DNA of 64,000 nt from JBLEFH01 sp047345645. Its GTDB lineage: Bacteria; Pseudomonadota; Alphaproteobacteria; Rhodobacterales; Rhodobacteraceae. The notes under the pieces were generated by a model, which did no database searches, was not told the origin of the DNA, and saw only the letters and a list, made by a program, of their open reading frames with translations. Location: the NCBI GenBank assembly GCA_047345645.1, contig JBLEFH010000006.1. One strand, given 5' to 3'. The position numbers and the translations under genes are program-made. Below are positions 41,980 through 49,934 of this stretch, piece by piece. Each line of letters begins with the position of its first letter. Position 1 is the stretch's first letter.

Positions 41980-44160
41980 TCACAACGTGCAGGAAACGCA
42001 GCCCTGCACCTCGGTCCCCTCAAGGGCCATCTGACGCAGGCGGATGTAATAGATTGTTTTGATGCCCTTTTTCCACGCATAGATCTGGGCGCGGTTGATG
42101 TCCCGCGTGGTCGCTGTGTCCTTGAAAAACAGCGTCAGCGAGAGGCCCTGATCGACATGCTGGGTCGCGGCGGCATAGGTGTCGATGATCGCCTCGGGGC
42201 CGATCTCGTACGCGTCGCGGTAGTACTCCAGATTGTCGTTGGTCATATAGGCCGCCGGGTAGTAAACGCGGCCGATCTTGCCTTCCTTGCGGATCTCGAT
42301 CTTCGAGGTGATCGGGTGGATCGAGCTGGTCGAATTGTTGATATAGCTGATCGAGCCGGTCGGCGGGACGGCCTGAAGGTTGCGGTTGTAGAGCCCGTCT
42401 TTCATCACCGCCTCTTTCAGCGCGCCCCACTCTTCGCGGGTCGGCACGGGGATGTTGAAGCGGGCGAAGAGGTCGCGGACCGTGTCTGTCTCCGGGAGCC
42501 AGTCCTTCTCGATATATTTGTCGAAGAACGCGCCATCGGCGTAGCGGGATTTTTCGAAGCCCTTGAAGCTGCGGCCCCGCTCCTTGGCCAGCGCGTTCGA
42601 GGCGCGCAGGCAGTGATACAGCACCGTGGCGAAATAGATATTCGTGAAATCCACGCCCTCGCGGGAGCCGTAATGGATGCGCTCGCGGGCCAGGAACCCA
42701 TGCAAATTCATCTGGCCGAGGCCGATCGCATGGCTCTCATCATTGCCGCGCCGAATGGAGGGCACTGAGTCGATCGCCGACATTTCCGACACCGCGTTGA
42801 GCGCCCGGATCGCGGTCTCCACCGTCTGACCCAGATCGCCGCCATCCATGGATTTGGCGATGTTGAGCGAGCCGAGATTGCAGGAAATATCTGTGCCCAT
42901 GGTGGCGTAGCTCAGATCGTCATTGAAGCTCGACGCCTCGTTGACCTGCAATATCTCAGAACAGAGGTTGGACATGTTGATCCGCCCCTCAACGGGGTTC
43001 GCCCGGTTCACCGTGTCCTCAAACATGATGTAGGGATAGCCGCTCTCGAACTGGATTTCCGCGATGGTCTGGAAGAACTGCCGCGCATTGATCTTCTTTT
43101 TGCGGATCTTCGGGTTGTCCACCATCTCGTGATATTTTTCGGTCACGGAGATTTCCGAGAAAGCGACGCCGTAGACCTTCTCCACATCATGCGGGGAGAA
43201 GAGATACATATCCTCGTTTTTCTTCGCCAGATCGAAGGTGATGTCCGGGATCACCACGCCTAGGCTGAGGGTCTTGATACGGATTTTCTCGTCGGCATTC
43301 TCGCGCTTGGTGTCGAGGAAGCGCAGGATGTCGGGGTGGTGGGCGCTCAGATAAACCGCCCCCGCCCCTTGCCGCGCGCCAAGCTGGTTGGCGTAGGAGA
43401 AGCTGTCCTCCAGGAGTTTCATCACCGGGATAATGCCCGAGGATTGCCCCTCGATGCCTTTGATCGGCGCGCCATGTTCGCGGATGTTGGAGAGGAGCAG
43501 CGCCACGCCCCCGCCCCGTTTGGAGAGTTGCAGAGCCGAGTTTATCCCGCGCCCGATGCTCTCCATATTGTCCTCCAGCCGCAGCAGGAAACAGGAGATC
43601 AGCTCGCCGCGCTGCGCCTTGCCCGCGTTGAGAAAGGTCGGCGTTGCGGGCTGGAACCGGCCCGCCAGCATCTCGCGCATAAGCTGCATCGCCAGCGTCT
43701 CGTCGCCGCGCGCGAGCGTGAGGGCAACCATCACCACACGGTCCTCGAACCGCTCGATATAGCGATGCCCGTCGCGGGTCTTCAGCGTGTAGCTGGTGTA
43801 ATATTTGAACGCGCCCAAGAACGTCGGGAAGCGGAATTTCACCTTGTAGGCCGCGTCCCAGATCTGCGCGATGAACGCCTCGCTATACTGCTTGAGGACC
43901 GGCTCCTCGTAATAGCCCTCCTCCACCAGATAACGCAGCTTTTCCTCCAGCGAATGGAAGAACACGGTGTTCTGGTTCACATGCTGAAGGAAATATTGCC
44001 GCGCGGCCATCTTATCCGCATCGAAGCGAATATTGCCGGCCTCGTCATAGAGGTTCAGCATGGCGTTGAGCGCGTGATAATCCATGCCCTGCCATTCTGT
44101 CGGTACACCCTTGGCGGGCGCGGCATCATTCAGATCGCGGTCGAGAACTCTCTGTTCCAA
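41980..44160 (-). CDS. nrdE: Class Ib ribonucleotide reductase alpha subunit NrdE
   Basis: The catalytic subunit, 726 residues as read. MDYHALNAMLNLYDEAG matches the N-terminus of other NrdE proteins. Active-site features include NLCSEI, the segment with SCFLL, and the C-terminal redox pair in GCVSCTL, which NrdH re-reduces. The start is TTG at 44158-44160, giving a 31-base overlap with nrdI; no in-frame ATG exists until codon 26. Starting at codon 26 would shorten the N-terminus relative to E. coli NrdE, so TTG is preferred. Confidence 0.9.
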   Translation of the reverse strand: MEQRVLDRDLNDAAPAKGVPTEWQGMDYHALNAMLNLYDEAGNIRFDADKMAARQYFLQHVNQNTVFFHSLEEKLRYLVEEGYYEEPVLKQYSEAFIAQIWDAAYKVKFRFPTFLGAFKYYTSYTLKTRDGHRYIERFEDRVVMVALTLARGDETLAMQLMREMLAGRFQPATPTFLNAGKAQRGELISCFLLRLEDNMESIGRGINSALQLSKRGGGVALLLSNIREHGAPIKGIEGQSSGIIPVMKLLEDSFSYANQLGARQGAGAVYLSAHHPDILRFLDTKRENADEKIRIKTLSLGVVIPDITFDLAKKNEDMYLFSPHDVEKVYGVAFSEISVTEKYHEMVDNPKIRKKKINARQFFQTIAEIQFESGYPYIMFEDTVNRANPVEGRINMSNLCSEILQVNEASSFNDDLSYATMGTDISCNLGSLNIAKSMDGGDLGQTVETAIRALNAVSEMSAIDSVPSIRRGNDESHAIGLGQMNLHGFLARERIHYGSREGVDFTNIYFATVLYHCLRASNALAKERGRSFKGFEKSRYADGAFFDKYIEKDWLPETDTVRDLFARFNIPVPTREEWGALKEAVMKDGLYNRNLQAVPPTGSISYINNSTSSIHPITSKIEIRKEGKIGRVYYPAAYMTNDNLEYYRDAYEIGPEAIIDTYAAATQHVDQGLSLTLFFKDTATTRDINRAQIYAWKKGIKTIYYIRLRQMALEGTEVQGCVSCTL

Positions 44161-44546
44161 AATCTGTCCAGTCCTTCACTGACGCGGGCGATATCCGTCT
44201 GTGTTCCAGCCAGCTCGAAGCGGTAGAGAACGGGGACGCCGCATTTGCGCGCCACCACATCCGCCGCCAAAGCGAACATTGCCCCAAAATTGCGATTGCC
44301 CGCGCCGATGACGCCGCGGAGATGGTGGCGGGTGTCCGGGTCATTCAAAAACCGGATCACCTGTTTATGGACCGCGCCGCGCCCTGCCCCGTCCGAATAG
44401 CTCGGCGTGATGAGGATAAAGGGCGCGCGCGGTTGTGGCATGGGCGCGTCTGGCGCGATCGGGATGCGGCTTGCCGGAAGGCCGAGCCGGTCCACGAAGC
44501 GCGCCGTGTTTCCCGAACGGGACGAGAAATAGACGAGCCCGGACAT
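44130..44546 (-). CDS. nrdI: NrdI flavodoxin-like protein
   Basis: A 138-residue flavodoxin-like FMN protein that supplies oxidant for the NrdF metal-tyrosyl cofactor. LVYFSSRSGNTARFVDRLG is the phosphate-binding loop; TPSYSDGAG and GVIGAGNRNFG flank the flavin. It lies between nrdH (one base away) and nrdE (overlapping), the standard nrdHIEF order. Confidence 0.93.
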   Translation of the reverse strand: MSGLVYFSSRSGNTARFVDRLGLPASRIPIAPDAPMPQPRAPFILITPSYSDGAGRGAVHKQVIRFLNDPDTRHHLRGVIGAGNRNFGAMFALAADVVARKCGVPVLYRFELAGTQTDIARVSEGLDRFWNREFSTAI

Positions 44547-44547
44547 T

Positions 44548-44772
44548 TTACGACGCGAGTGCGGAGATTTTGTCGGGACGGAAGCCCGCCCAGTGATCGT
44601 CGCCCGCCATCACCACCGGCGCCTGCCGATAGCCAAGCGCCGTCACCCGCTCCATCGCATCCGCATCTTCGGTCAGATCGACCACATCAAAGGCCACGCC
44701 CTTGGCGGTCAGCGCGCGGGTCGTCGCGGTGCACTGCACGCAGGCAGGCTTGGAATACACGGTGATGGTCAT
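44548..44772 (-). CDS. nrdH: Glutaredoxin-like protein NrdH
   Basis: A 74-residue redoxin that reduces the NrdE C-terminal disulphide. It begins MTITVYSKPACVQCTATTRA, with the redox pair CVQC, and has QAPVVMAGDDHWAGFRPDKI near the end, typical of NrdH. The ATG at 44772 is chosen because AAAGGAG precedes it; an in-frame GTG two codons upstream overlaps that site. It is the first gene of the riboswitch-controlled operon. Confidence 0.93.
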   Translation of the reverse strand: MTITVYSKPACVQCTATTRALTAKGVAFDVVDLTEDADAMERVTALGYRQAPVVMAGDDHWAGFRPDKISALAS

Positions 44773-44885
44773 GGCCACTCCTTTTCACTCTCACTTCTGG
44801 GCGGTCCGGGGCAGACACGAATCGGCGCAGTCACGCTGCGGGGATACGCCATCTCTTGGACCCTCCGTCCGGTTTTCAACACGCC

Positions 44886-45045
44886 CTGGCAGGTCTCCTG
44901 ACTCGCGCCTCAACGCCCTGGCCCCCCTTCCCGATGCTTGCGCATCAGTGGCTTATCGGGCCTCGGCTCATCGCTCACAGTTGCGGGGGCAGCGCCGGAT
45001 TCCCACCGGCTTCCCATTTTCACCCACGCTCCGCGCGGGCACCAA
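44886..45045 (-). ncRNA. Cobalamin (B12) riboswitch upstream of nrdHIEF
   Basis: Read on the minus strand, the region carries the conserved parts in order: GGTGCCCGCG at the P1/P2 side, GGGAAGCCGGTGGGAATCCG, CGCTGCCCCCGCAACTGTG, AAGCCACTG (the B12 box), GCATCGGGAAGG, and the closing CAGGAGACCTGCC at 44,889-44,901. It ends about 115 bases before nrdH. Family knowledge says such riboswitches shut expression off when adenosylcobalamin binds. Here that would save the B12-independent reductase for B12-poor conditions and implies a B12-dependent class II reductase elsewhere. The mechanism (transcriptional or translational) is not clear. Confidence 0.93.
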
Positions 45046-45055
45046 GACCACATCA

Positions 45056-45084
45056 TTTAGACGCTCTTTACCGAATGCTGTCAA
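45056..45084 (-). promoter_or_regulatory. Promoter of the nrd operon
   Basis: On the minus strand a consensus -35 TTGACA (45079-45084) is followed by 17 bases and TCTAAA (45056-45061) as -10. The expected transcription start is just before the first riboswitch base. Confidence 0.65.
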
Positions 45085-45091
45085 TATATGG
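45082..45091. promoter_or_regulatory. Possible NrdR box overlapping the nrd -35 region
   Basis: CCATATATTG on the minus strand matches nine of ten positions of the known NrdR box core CwATATATwG. It overlaps the -35 hexamer, a suitable place for repression. NrdR boxes usually come in pairs; I found no second good copy one to three helical turns away, so this is tentative. Confidence 0.45.
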
Positions 45092-45188
45092 TAGCGCAAC
45101 CCGTCCGGAATTTCGTTCCCAATTTCGGGCGATCCGGCCCGCAGCGTTTCGCCGTTGAAATGATCCTCGCGCAGACTAGCTTAACAAG

Positions 45189-45896
45189 ATGACAATTTTG
45201 CTCGTTGCCCATGGCCAGCCTTCGGCCCCGGATGAGGGGGAAACCCGCCTCGAAACACTCCGCGCCGCCGTCGCCGCCGAAGCGCCGGAGCTGGAGCTGC
45301 GCGGCGCGACCCTCGCGGCGGAAGGCGTCTTTGAAGCGCGGCTTGAAGGCGTCACGCATATCTATCCCTGCTTCATGGCCGATGGCTATTTCACCAAGCG
45401 CGTTCTGCCCAAACGGCGCGATGCGGCAGGCTCCGATGCAGAGATCCTGCCGCCCCTCGGGATGCGCCCCGATGTGCTGGCCTATGCCGCCCGCTTTGCC
45501 AAGGACGGCGCGATTGCCGCGGGCCTGAAGGAACGCGAAACGCATCTTCTGCTCGCCGCCCATGGCTCCGGCTCCGGCGATGCGGCCCGCAAAGCAGCGG
45601 AGGACGCGATGGCACAGATCCGCACCCACACGCATTTTGCGGAGATGTCGCTCGGCTTTATCGAGGAAGAGCCGTTTCTCGACGCCGCCGCCCGGGCAAC
45701 GGCGGGCCGCCCGCGCCTCTGCCTGCCGCTCTTTGCGTTTGAAGGCGGGCATATGCTGGAAGATGTGCCGGAACTGCTCGAACAGGGCGGCTTCAACGGC
45801 CCGGTCCTGCCCGCCATCGGCCTCGCCCCGCAAATCCCCGCCCTGATCGCCGCGCAGCTTAGAGAAGCAGTTTCAGCGCCAGCGCCAGCGAGGTGA
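45189..45896 (+). CDS. CbiX-domain protein (sirohydrochlorin chelatase-like)
   Basis: A 235-residue protein with two CbiX-like halves. MTILLVAHGQPS starts the first and LLLAAHGSGSGD the second, each with the His of the metal-chelation site; the first half also has THIYPCFMADGYF and the second LCLPLFAFEGGHM. CbiX-type chelatases insert cobalt, nickel or iron into sirohydrochlorin. The gene is transcribed divergently from the B12-controlled nrd operon, 100 or so bases from its promoter. Whether this one serves B12 synthesis, sirohaem, or another metal is unknown. Confidence 0.8.
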   Translation: MTILLVAHGQPSAPDEGETRLETLRAAVAAEAPELELRGATLAAEGVFEARLEGVTHIYPCFMADGYFTKRVLPKRRDAAGSDAEILPPLGMRPDVLAYAARFAKDGAIAAGLKERETHLLLAAHGSGSGDAARKAAEDAMAQIRTHTHFAEMSLGFIEEEPFLDAAARATAGRPRLCLPLFAFEGGHMLEDVPELLEQGGFNGPVLPAIGLAPQIPALIAAQLREAVSAPAPAR

Positions 45897-46608
45897 CGAC
45901 CAGCAGCGGGCGAATGATCCGCCCGCCAACCCGCATCGCGAGCCGCGCCCCCACCTGCGCCCCGATCCACTGCGCCGCGCCCATGGCGAGCCCCGTGATC
46001 CACCACGGCGTGCCGAAGATCACGAAAATCACCAGCGCCCCGAAATTCGACGCGAAATTCAAAAGCTTGGTATGCGCCGTCGCGCGCAAAATCCCGTAGC
46101 CGCCAAGCGCGACAAAGGCGAGCATGAAGAACGACCCGGTCCCCGGCCCCAAAATCCCATCGTAAAAGCCAATCACCGGCGGGATCAGCGCGGTAAAGAG
46201 CCATGGCGGAAACCGCGGCTCCGCCTCCACTGCGCCAATGCTGGGTTTGAGCCCGAAATAGAGCGCCACGGCAATGAGCAGCACGGGCAGCACCTTCATC
46301 AAAAGATCCGGCGAGAGCGTGAGCGCCAGCCCCGCCCCGATGGCCGCGCCGAACGCCGCGAGCAGCGCGTCATAACGCTGCGCCCATAAATCCACATGCC
46401 CGCCGCGCGCGTAAGCATAGGCCGCGCCGCCCGAGCCAAACACCGCTTGCAGTTTGTTGGTCGCGAGCGCGGTCGCCGGCGGCGCGCCCGCGATGAGCAG
46501 CACCGGCACGGTGATCAGCCCGCCCCCACCCGCAATGGCGTCAATCACCCCCGCCGCAAACGCGGCCGCGATGAGCAAGGCAAAAATTTCCGGTGCGACT
46601 TCAAGCAT
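45859..46608 (-). CDS. TSUP-family membrane protein (TauE/SafE)
   Basis: A 249-residue inner-membrane protein, a second member of this family in the window. It has the family segments AGVIDAIAGGGGLITVPVLLIAG near residue 20 (key GGGG run) and GFYDGILGPGTGSFFMLAFV near 145. It belongs to the YfcA-like group, whereas the other copy (34804-35613) has GVGGG/GIGGG. Its 3' end overlaps the convergent chelatase gene by 38 bases. Substrate unknown. Confidence 0.87.
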   Translation of the reverse strand: MLEVAPEIFALLIAAAFAAGVIDAIAGGGGLITVPVLLIAGAPPATALATNKLQAVFGSGGAAYAYARGGHVDLWAQRYDALLAAFGAAIGAGLALTLSPDLLMKVLPVLLIAVALYFGLKPSIGAVEAEPRFPPWLFTALIPPVIGFYDGILGPGTGSFFMLAFVALGGYGILRATAHTKLLNFASNFGALVIFVIFGTPWWITGLAMGAAQWIGAQVGARLAMRVGGRIIRPLLVVTSLALALKLLL

Positions 46609-46757
46609 ATCGCAGCGTTAGACGATCTCGCGCGGCGGGGGAAGGGGCATGGGTGGGATTGGGGGGCGCGGAGAGGGCGGGTGAAGAAGGGGTTTAGATT
46701 TGAGGGGAATGTGGCTTATGAATAGATATATTTTAAATATCAAAGCGGTGCTTGGTG

Positions 46758-48053
46758 ATGCTTTCGACTCTTCCAGAGAATATTTCCATAGAGATAGGAG
46801 CTGCGCTGACCCTCGGCGTGATGATGACCCTGTTTTGCATCATCCTTCCACTGCTGATCCTCTATCCGCGAAAACAATTGGCAGAGTTAAAGGGTATTTT
46901 AGGCGCAGAAAATATGCATCCTTGGCTGTTCTATGGCGTCGCGATCATTTGGGCGGGTGTCGCTCTGTTCCTGCTTTGCGGCCTCATGCTGACAATCGGT
47001 CGGGTGGTCTTCAGCGCATTCCCGATTACTGACGAAAACCTCGTAAAAGCCCGTTTCGGTCTACTTTCAGTGGCCGCGATAACGGCAACTTTGGCGGCAG
47101 TAATCGCACTACCTTTCTCGCTTCTGCGAGCTCGAGATATGCACCGTCAGACGACAGCGCAGGAGGAGGACCTGCTAACGACAAGGATCAACGAGGCCGT
47201 CACCGCGCTGGGGAGCCAAAAGGAATATAGCTATGTGCGCAGAGCGAAAGTTTACACCGAAACCCGGCCTAATCTTGAGGTGCGCATCGGAGCGATTCTC
47301 GCGCTTGAGCGACTTGCTCAGAAGAATCTCGACGTTCACATTCAAATCATGGAGATACTCTGCGCATATGTCCGCGAAAATGCGCCCGCAAGCGAAGCGC
47401 GTGCGCTAAACGCGTTTGAAGCGAGAAATGACACCTCCAACCATCAGTCTCGATCAAAAAACTACCGCAATATGCTTCGAGATTGGATTGGAACGCTTCC
47501 GCCAACGCGTGCAGATATTCACGGCGCGCTAAAAGTGATTGGTCGCCGCACGCAGGAGCAACAGACAATAGAAGCAAACTTCCATAGGGAAAATCTAGAT
47601 ATTGACTGGCCTTTCGCTGAGGAATTTCCCGAACCGGGGGATATTAGATCTTCACAGCAAGAAGATAACTACAGTGAAAAAATTAAGCCCTACCTTGATC
47701 GCTTCGGAGCGTATACTGGCTATCGTATCGACCTCCGTGAAACCAATCTTCAGGCAGCTCAACTCGAAAAGTTTGATCTACGTGGTTGCGATTTTAGGGG
47801 GGCGTGCATGCAAGGGGCTCTCCTACGGAACACTCAGTTGCAAGGGGCCCTTCTTCAAAATGCGCAGTTGCAAGGGGCTGTAGCCAGGCAGGCCTCTCTA
47901 AAAGGTGCAGCACTGCAACAAACTTGTTTGCAAGGCACGATACTTTGGGAAGCGCAGATGCAGGGGGCGGACCTTCAAGGCGCTCAAATGCAGCTAGCGG
48001 ATACATGGAATACGCAGATGCAGGGGGCGAAGTTAAAGGGGCGTATCACCTGA
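46758..48053 (+). CDS. Membrane-anchored pentapeptide-repeat protein
   Basis: A 431-residue protein. Three hydrophobic helices lie near residues 13-36, 57-80 and 98-120, followed by a cytoplasmic helical region (VRIGAILALERLAQKNLDVH) and a C-terminal stretch of pentapeptide repeats from about 335 to the end (FDLRGCDFRGACMQGALL and repeated LQGA/MQGA units, A(N/D)LxX-like). The fold is a right-handed quadrilateral helix. I do not know its role; phage-defence or topoisomerase-inhibitor links exist for other members. The start has a poor ribosome-binding site, with TTG and GTG codons just upstream (46752, 46755). It opens the accessory region. Confidence 0.75.
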   Translation: MLSTLPENISIEIGAALTLGVMMTLFCIILPLLILYPRKQLAELKGILGAENMHPWLFYGVAIIWAGVALFLLCGLMLTIGRVVFSAFPITDENLVKARFGLLSVAAITATLAAVIALPFSLLRARDMHRQTTAQEEDLLTTRINEAVTALGSQKEYSYVRRAKVYTETRPNLEVRIGAILALERLAQKNLDVHIQIMEILCAYVRENAPASEARALNAFEARNDTSNHQSRSKNYRNMLRDWIGTLPPTRADIHGALKVIGRRTQEQQTIEANFHRENLDIDWPFAEEFPEPGDIRSSQQEDNYSEKIKPYLDRFGAYTGYRIDLRETNLQAAQLEKFDLRGCDFRGACMQGALLRNTQLQGALLQNAQLQGAVARQASLKGAALQQTCLQGTILWEAQMQGADLQGAQMQLADTWNTQMQGAKLKGRIT

Positions 48054-48803
48054 TATCTTTGCGCGTGACCGATGAATAGTCAGGCAAAATTTTTACTGTA
48101 GCTGAGTACAGAATGACCAGCGACAATATATGTGCTCATCCTTTTGATACCTTAATTAAAAAGATGAGTACGTCAAAATCCTTGTCGCGCATTTAGCAAG
48201 CGACTAGCAAAACTGAGGAACCGAGGTCCAAACAGAATCTAACCAAAATCTCAGGAAATCTGGTAGCGGAGGAGGGATTTATTGATTTGATCCATAAGTT
48301 ATTAATTATAAATCATTTTATCTCATGTCAAGTGTACCCATGTGTACCACCTATTAGCTCTGCGTAAACAGCGATCGTGCAACGCACACTTGCGCTCACG
48401 AGCAACTGTGTCTTGTTAATCCAGTTTTCCAGATCACAAGAAAAGGCAGGAGGGGCCGAGGCCTCAATTATCATAGCGCCTCCCGCCTTTGCGGCAATTT
48501 GCGCGGCGTTAGGCATAAAATTCGGAGGCCCAAAGGTGAGAGCGGCTCTATGGGGCGGTTAGCCGAACTTCACTGCGCGTGCGATCGCGCTCTTGCCAAG
48601 ACATGGAAGCGGACATTCTGCGGGGATCACGCCGCCGGACCCGGCGTGACCTACATAGCGGGCGGAAAGCTGACTTGCGGCGCTGCGGCACGTCTGCCGC
48701 AGCAACCTGAACAAGCTGACATTCGAGGTCGACACACGTCGGGCTTCTGGGACCCGCAGATCGGGCCAAATAGCGTCCGGTCGTGGCAGCGATTTCCGGC
48801 TTT
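48054..48803 (+). other. Non-coding or decayed stretch
   Basis: No gene can be supported here. The left half (to about 48,360) is AT-rich with no convincing start. The right half is GC-rich, and its short frames of 60-150 codons are inconsistent between strands and show no family motif. It includes the 20-base tRNA-like segment listed separately. It may hold the decayed 3' neighbour of the HEPN-like gene. Confidence 0.5.
48261..48280 (-). other. tRNA 3'-end copy, probable attachment-site remnant
   Basis: The minus strand reads AAATCCCTCCTCCGCTACCA, which has the form of a tRNA T-stem 3' side, seven-base acceptor strand, discriminator A and CCA. No matching 5' half of a tRNA is found next to it. 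A bare tRNA 3' end is the classic product of island or prophage integration. It lies at the left of the accessory region, whose right edge carries a tyrosine recombinase. Confidence 0.6.
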
Positions 48804-49806
48804 TCACTCAGGCGTTGAAAGAGGATCGAGGAAGGTCAGCGGATTTTTCGATCCGATGACATATTCGGGCCAAGCATTGGCAAGTGCGTTTATAGCTTCG
48901 ATATCTCCGGCGCGATCGAGGCAAAGCGAGTCGATCGCGGCGCCATAAAGATACTGGACCAGCTCGATCACTGCTGTTGCCCCGAGCACTGCTGGGCCTG
49001 TCAGGACGCACCGAAGCCCCTTCGCTGTCTAGGCGCAGATAACCCAGCCCCTGATGACTAGAATGCGTCCTTTCGAGAAAACGCCACAGGTCGAACGATC
49101 GCCAGTTCTGCGCAAAGACATGCAGATCATAGAGACCGCCGACCCTGCCGGCCTCGAACGGGTTAACGATCCACGGACGACGCTGAGCGCGAACGGTCAA
49201 GCCAACCGGCAGCGATTTGTCGGGTGCGCCGATGAGCGCCCATTTTCTGGCCTCAACTTCAACCCAAGGGAGCGGATCAAGCGGGAGGAACTGATTTGTA
49301 ACCGGGTCGCTACATTGGGCAGGATCGGCGCACTATCGTTATAGCTGGTGCAGAAGCGCCAGAAGCCCTTGTCCACTTCTCGCAGGAACTGCGTCAGGCG
49401 AGACAGATCGTTTGCATGGCCGACCTGGAAATGGGCGGCCCGGTGTCGGATCTGGCAAATCTCGTGCAGCTTTGCTTCCAGAGGGCCTTGGGCGGAAAAT
49501 AGCTAGCGAAGCAGTTCCAGTGTTTATCGATCCGCATGAGCAGCTTAGACAGCTGTGCATAGCTCAGCGCATTCATCTCGGGCCTTGGCATATGTGTCAG
49601 CGATTTATCCGCCTGGAACGAGCAGGAGTTTGCGTTTAGGTCTCGCGCCCCGTCGTCGCCGAGCAGGGCGCGAGCTCGAAATAAACCATGGTACGCAGCC
49701 AAGTCTCAAGTTGCCAAAGGCGCGTATAGCTATTCACCATTTGGACTGGCACATCGTTGAGTGCCTCGTAACCTTTATCGTGCATTCTTCTGATCTCCTC
49801 AGACAT
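48804..49806 (-). pseudogene. HEPN-like protein gene, broken by about four frameshifts
   Basis: Reading the minus strand from ATG at 49,806 (GGAG five bases before) gives SEEIRRMHDKGYEALND, VNSYTRLWQLETWLRTMVYFEL, a shift near 49,665 to ALLGDDGARDL and PEMNALSYAQLSKLLMRIDK, a shift near 49,485 to KLHEICQIRHRAAHFQVGHA and LREVDKGFWRFCTSYND, a shift near 49,325 to PWVEVEARKWALIGAPDK and LTVRAQRRPWIVNPF, and a shift near 48,990 to VIELVQYLYGAAIDSLC and a stop at 48,804. Joined, these give about 330 residues. RHRAAH fits the HEPN signature R-x4-H. It follows res on the same strand by 128 bases. Frames and junctions were followed by eye; exact shift points may be off by a few bases. Confidence 0.7.
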
Positions 49807-49934
49807 ACGCTCCTGCTTGCTCACGTTTTCGTATTCCAAACTTCCGGCGGACGTCGCGCAATGCCTCCGGCAATGCTTTCCGAACGGTGGGCTAAGGCAG
49901 GCAGCAGGCTTTCGCACTTGGTCATCGCTCAGAG

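Noticed and set aside
47800..48030. Short repeated DNA units that could suggest a CRISPR-like array
   Set aside because: They are in frame, imperfect and about 15-30 bases apart without unique spacers; they encode pentapeptide repeats.
48328..48562. Two overlapping short frames on opposite strands in the decayed stretch
   Set aside because: Neither has a ribosome-binding site, a family motif or a supporting neighbour.
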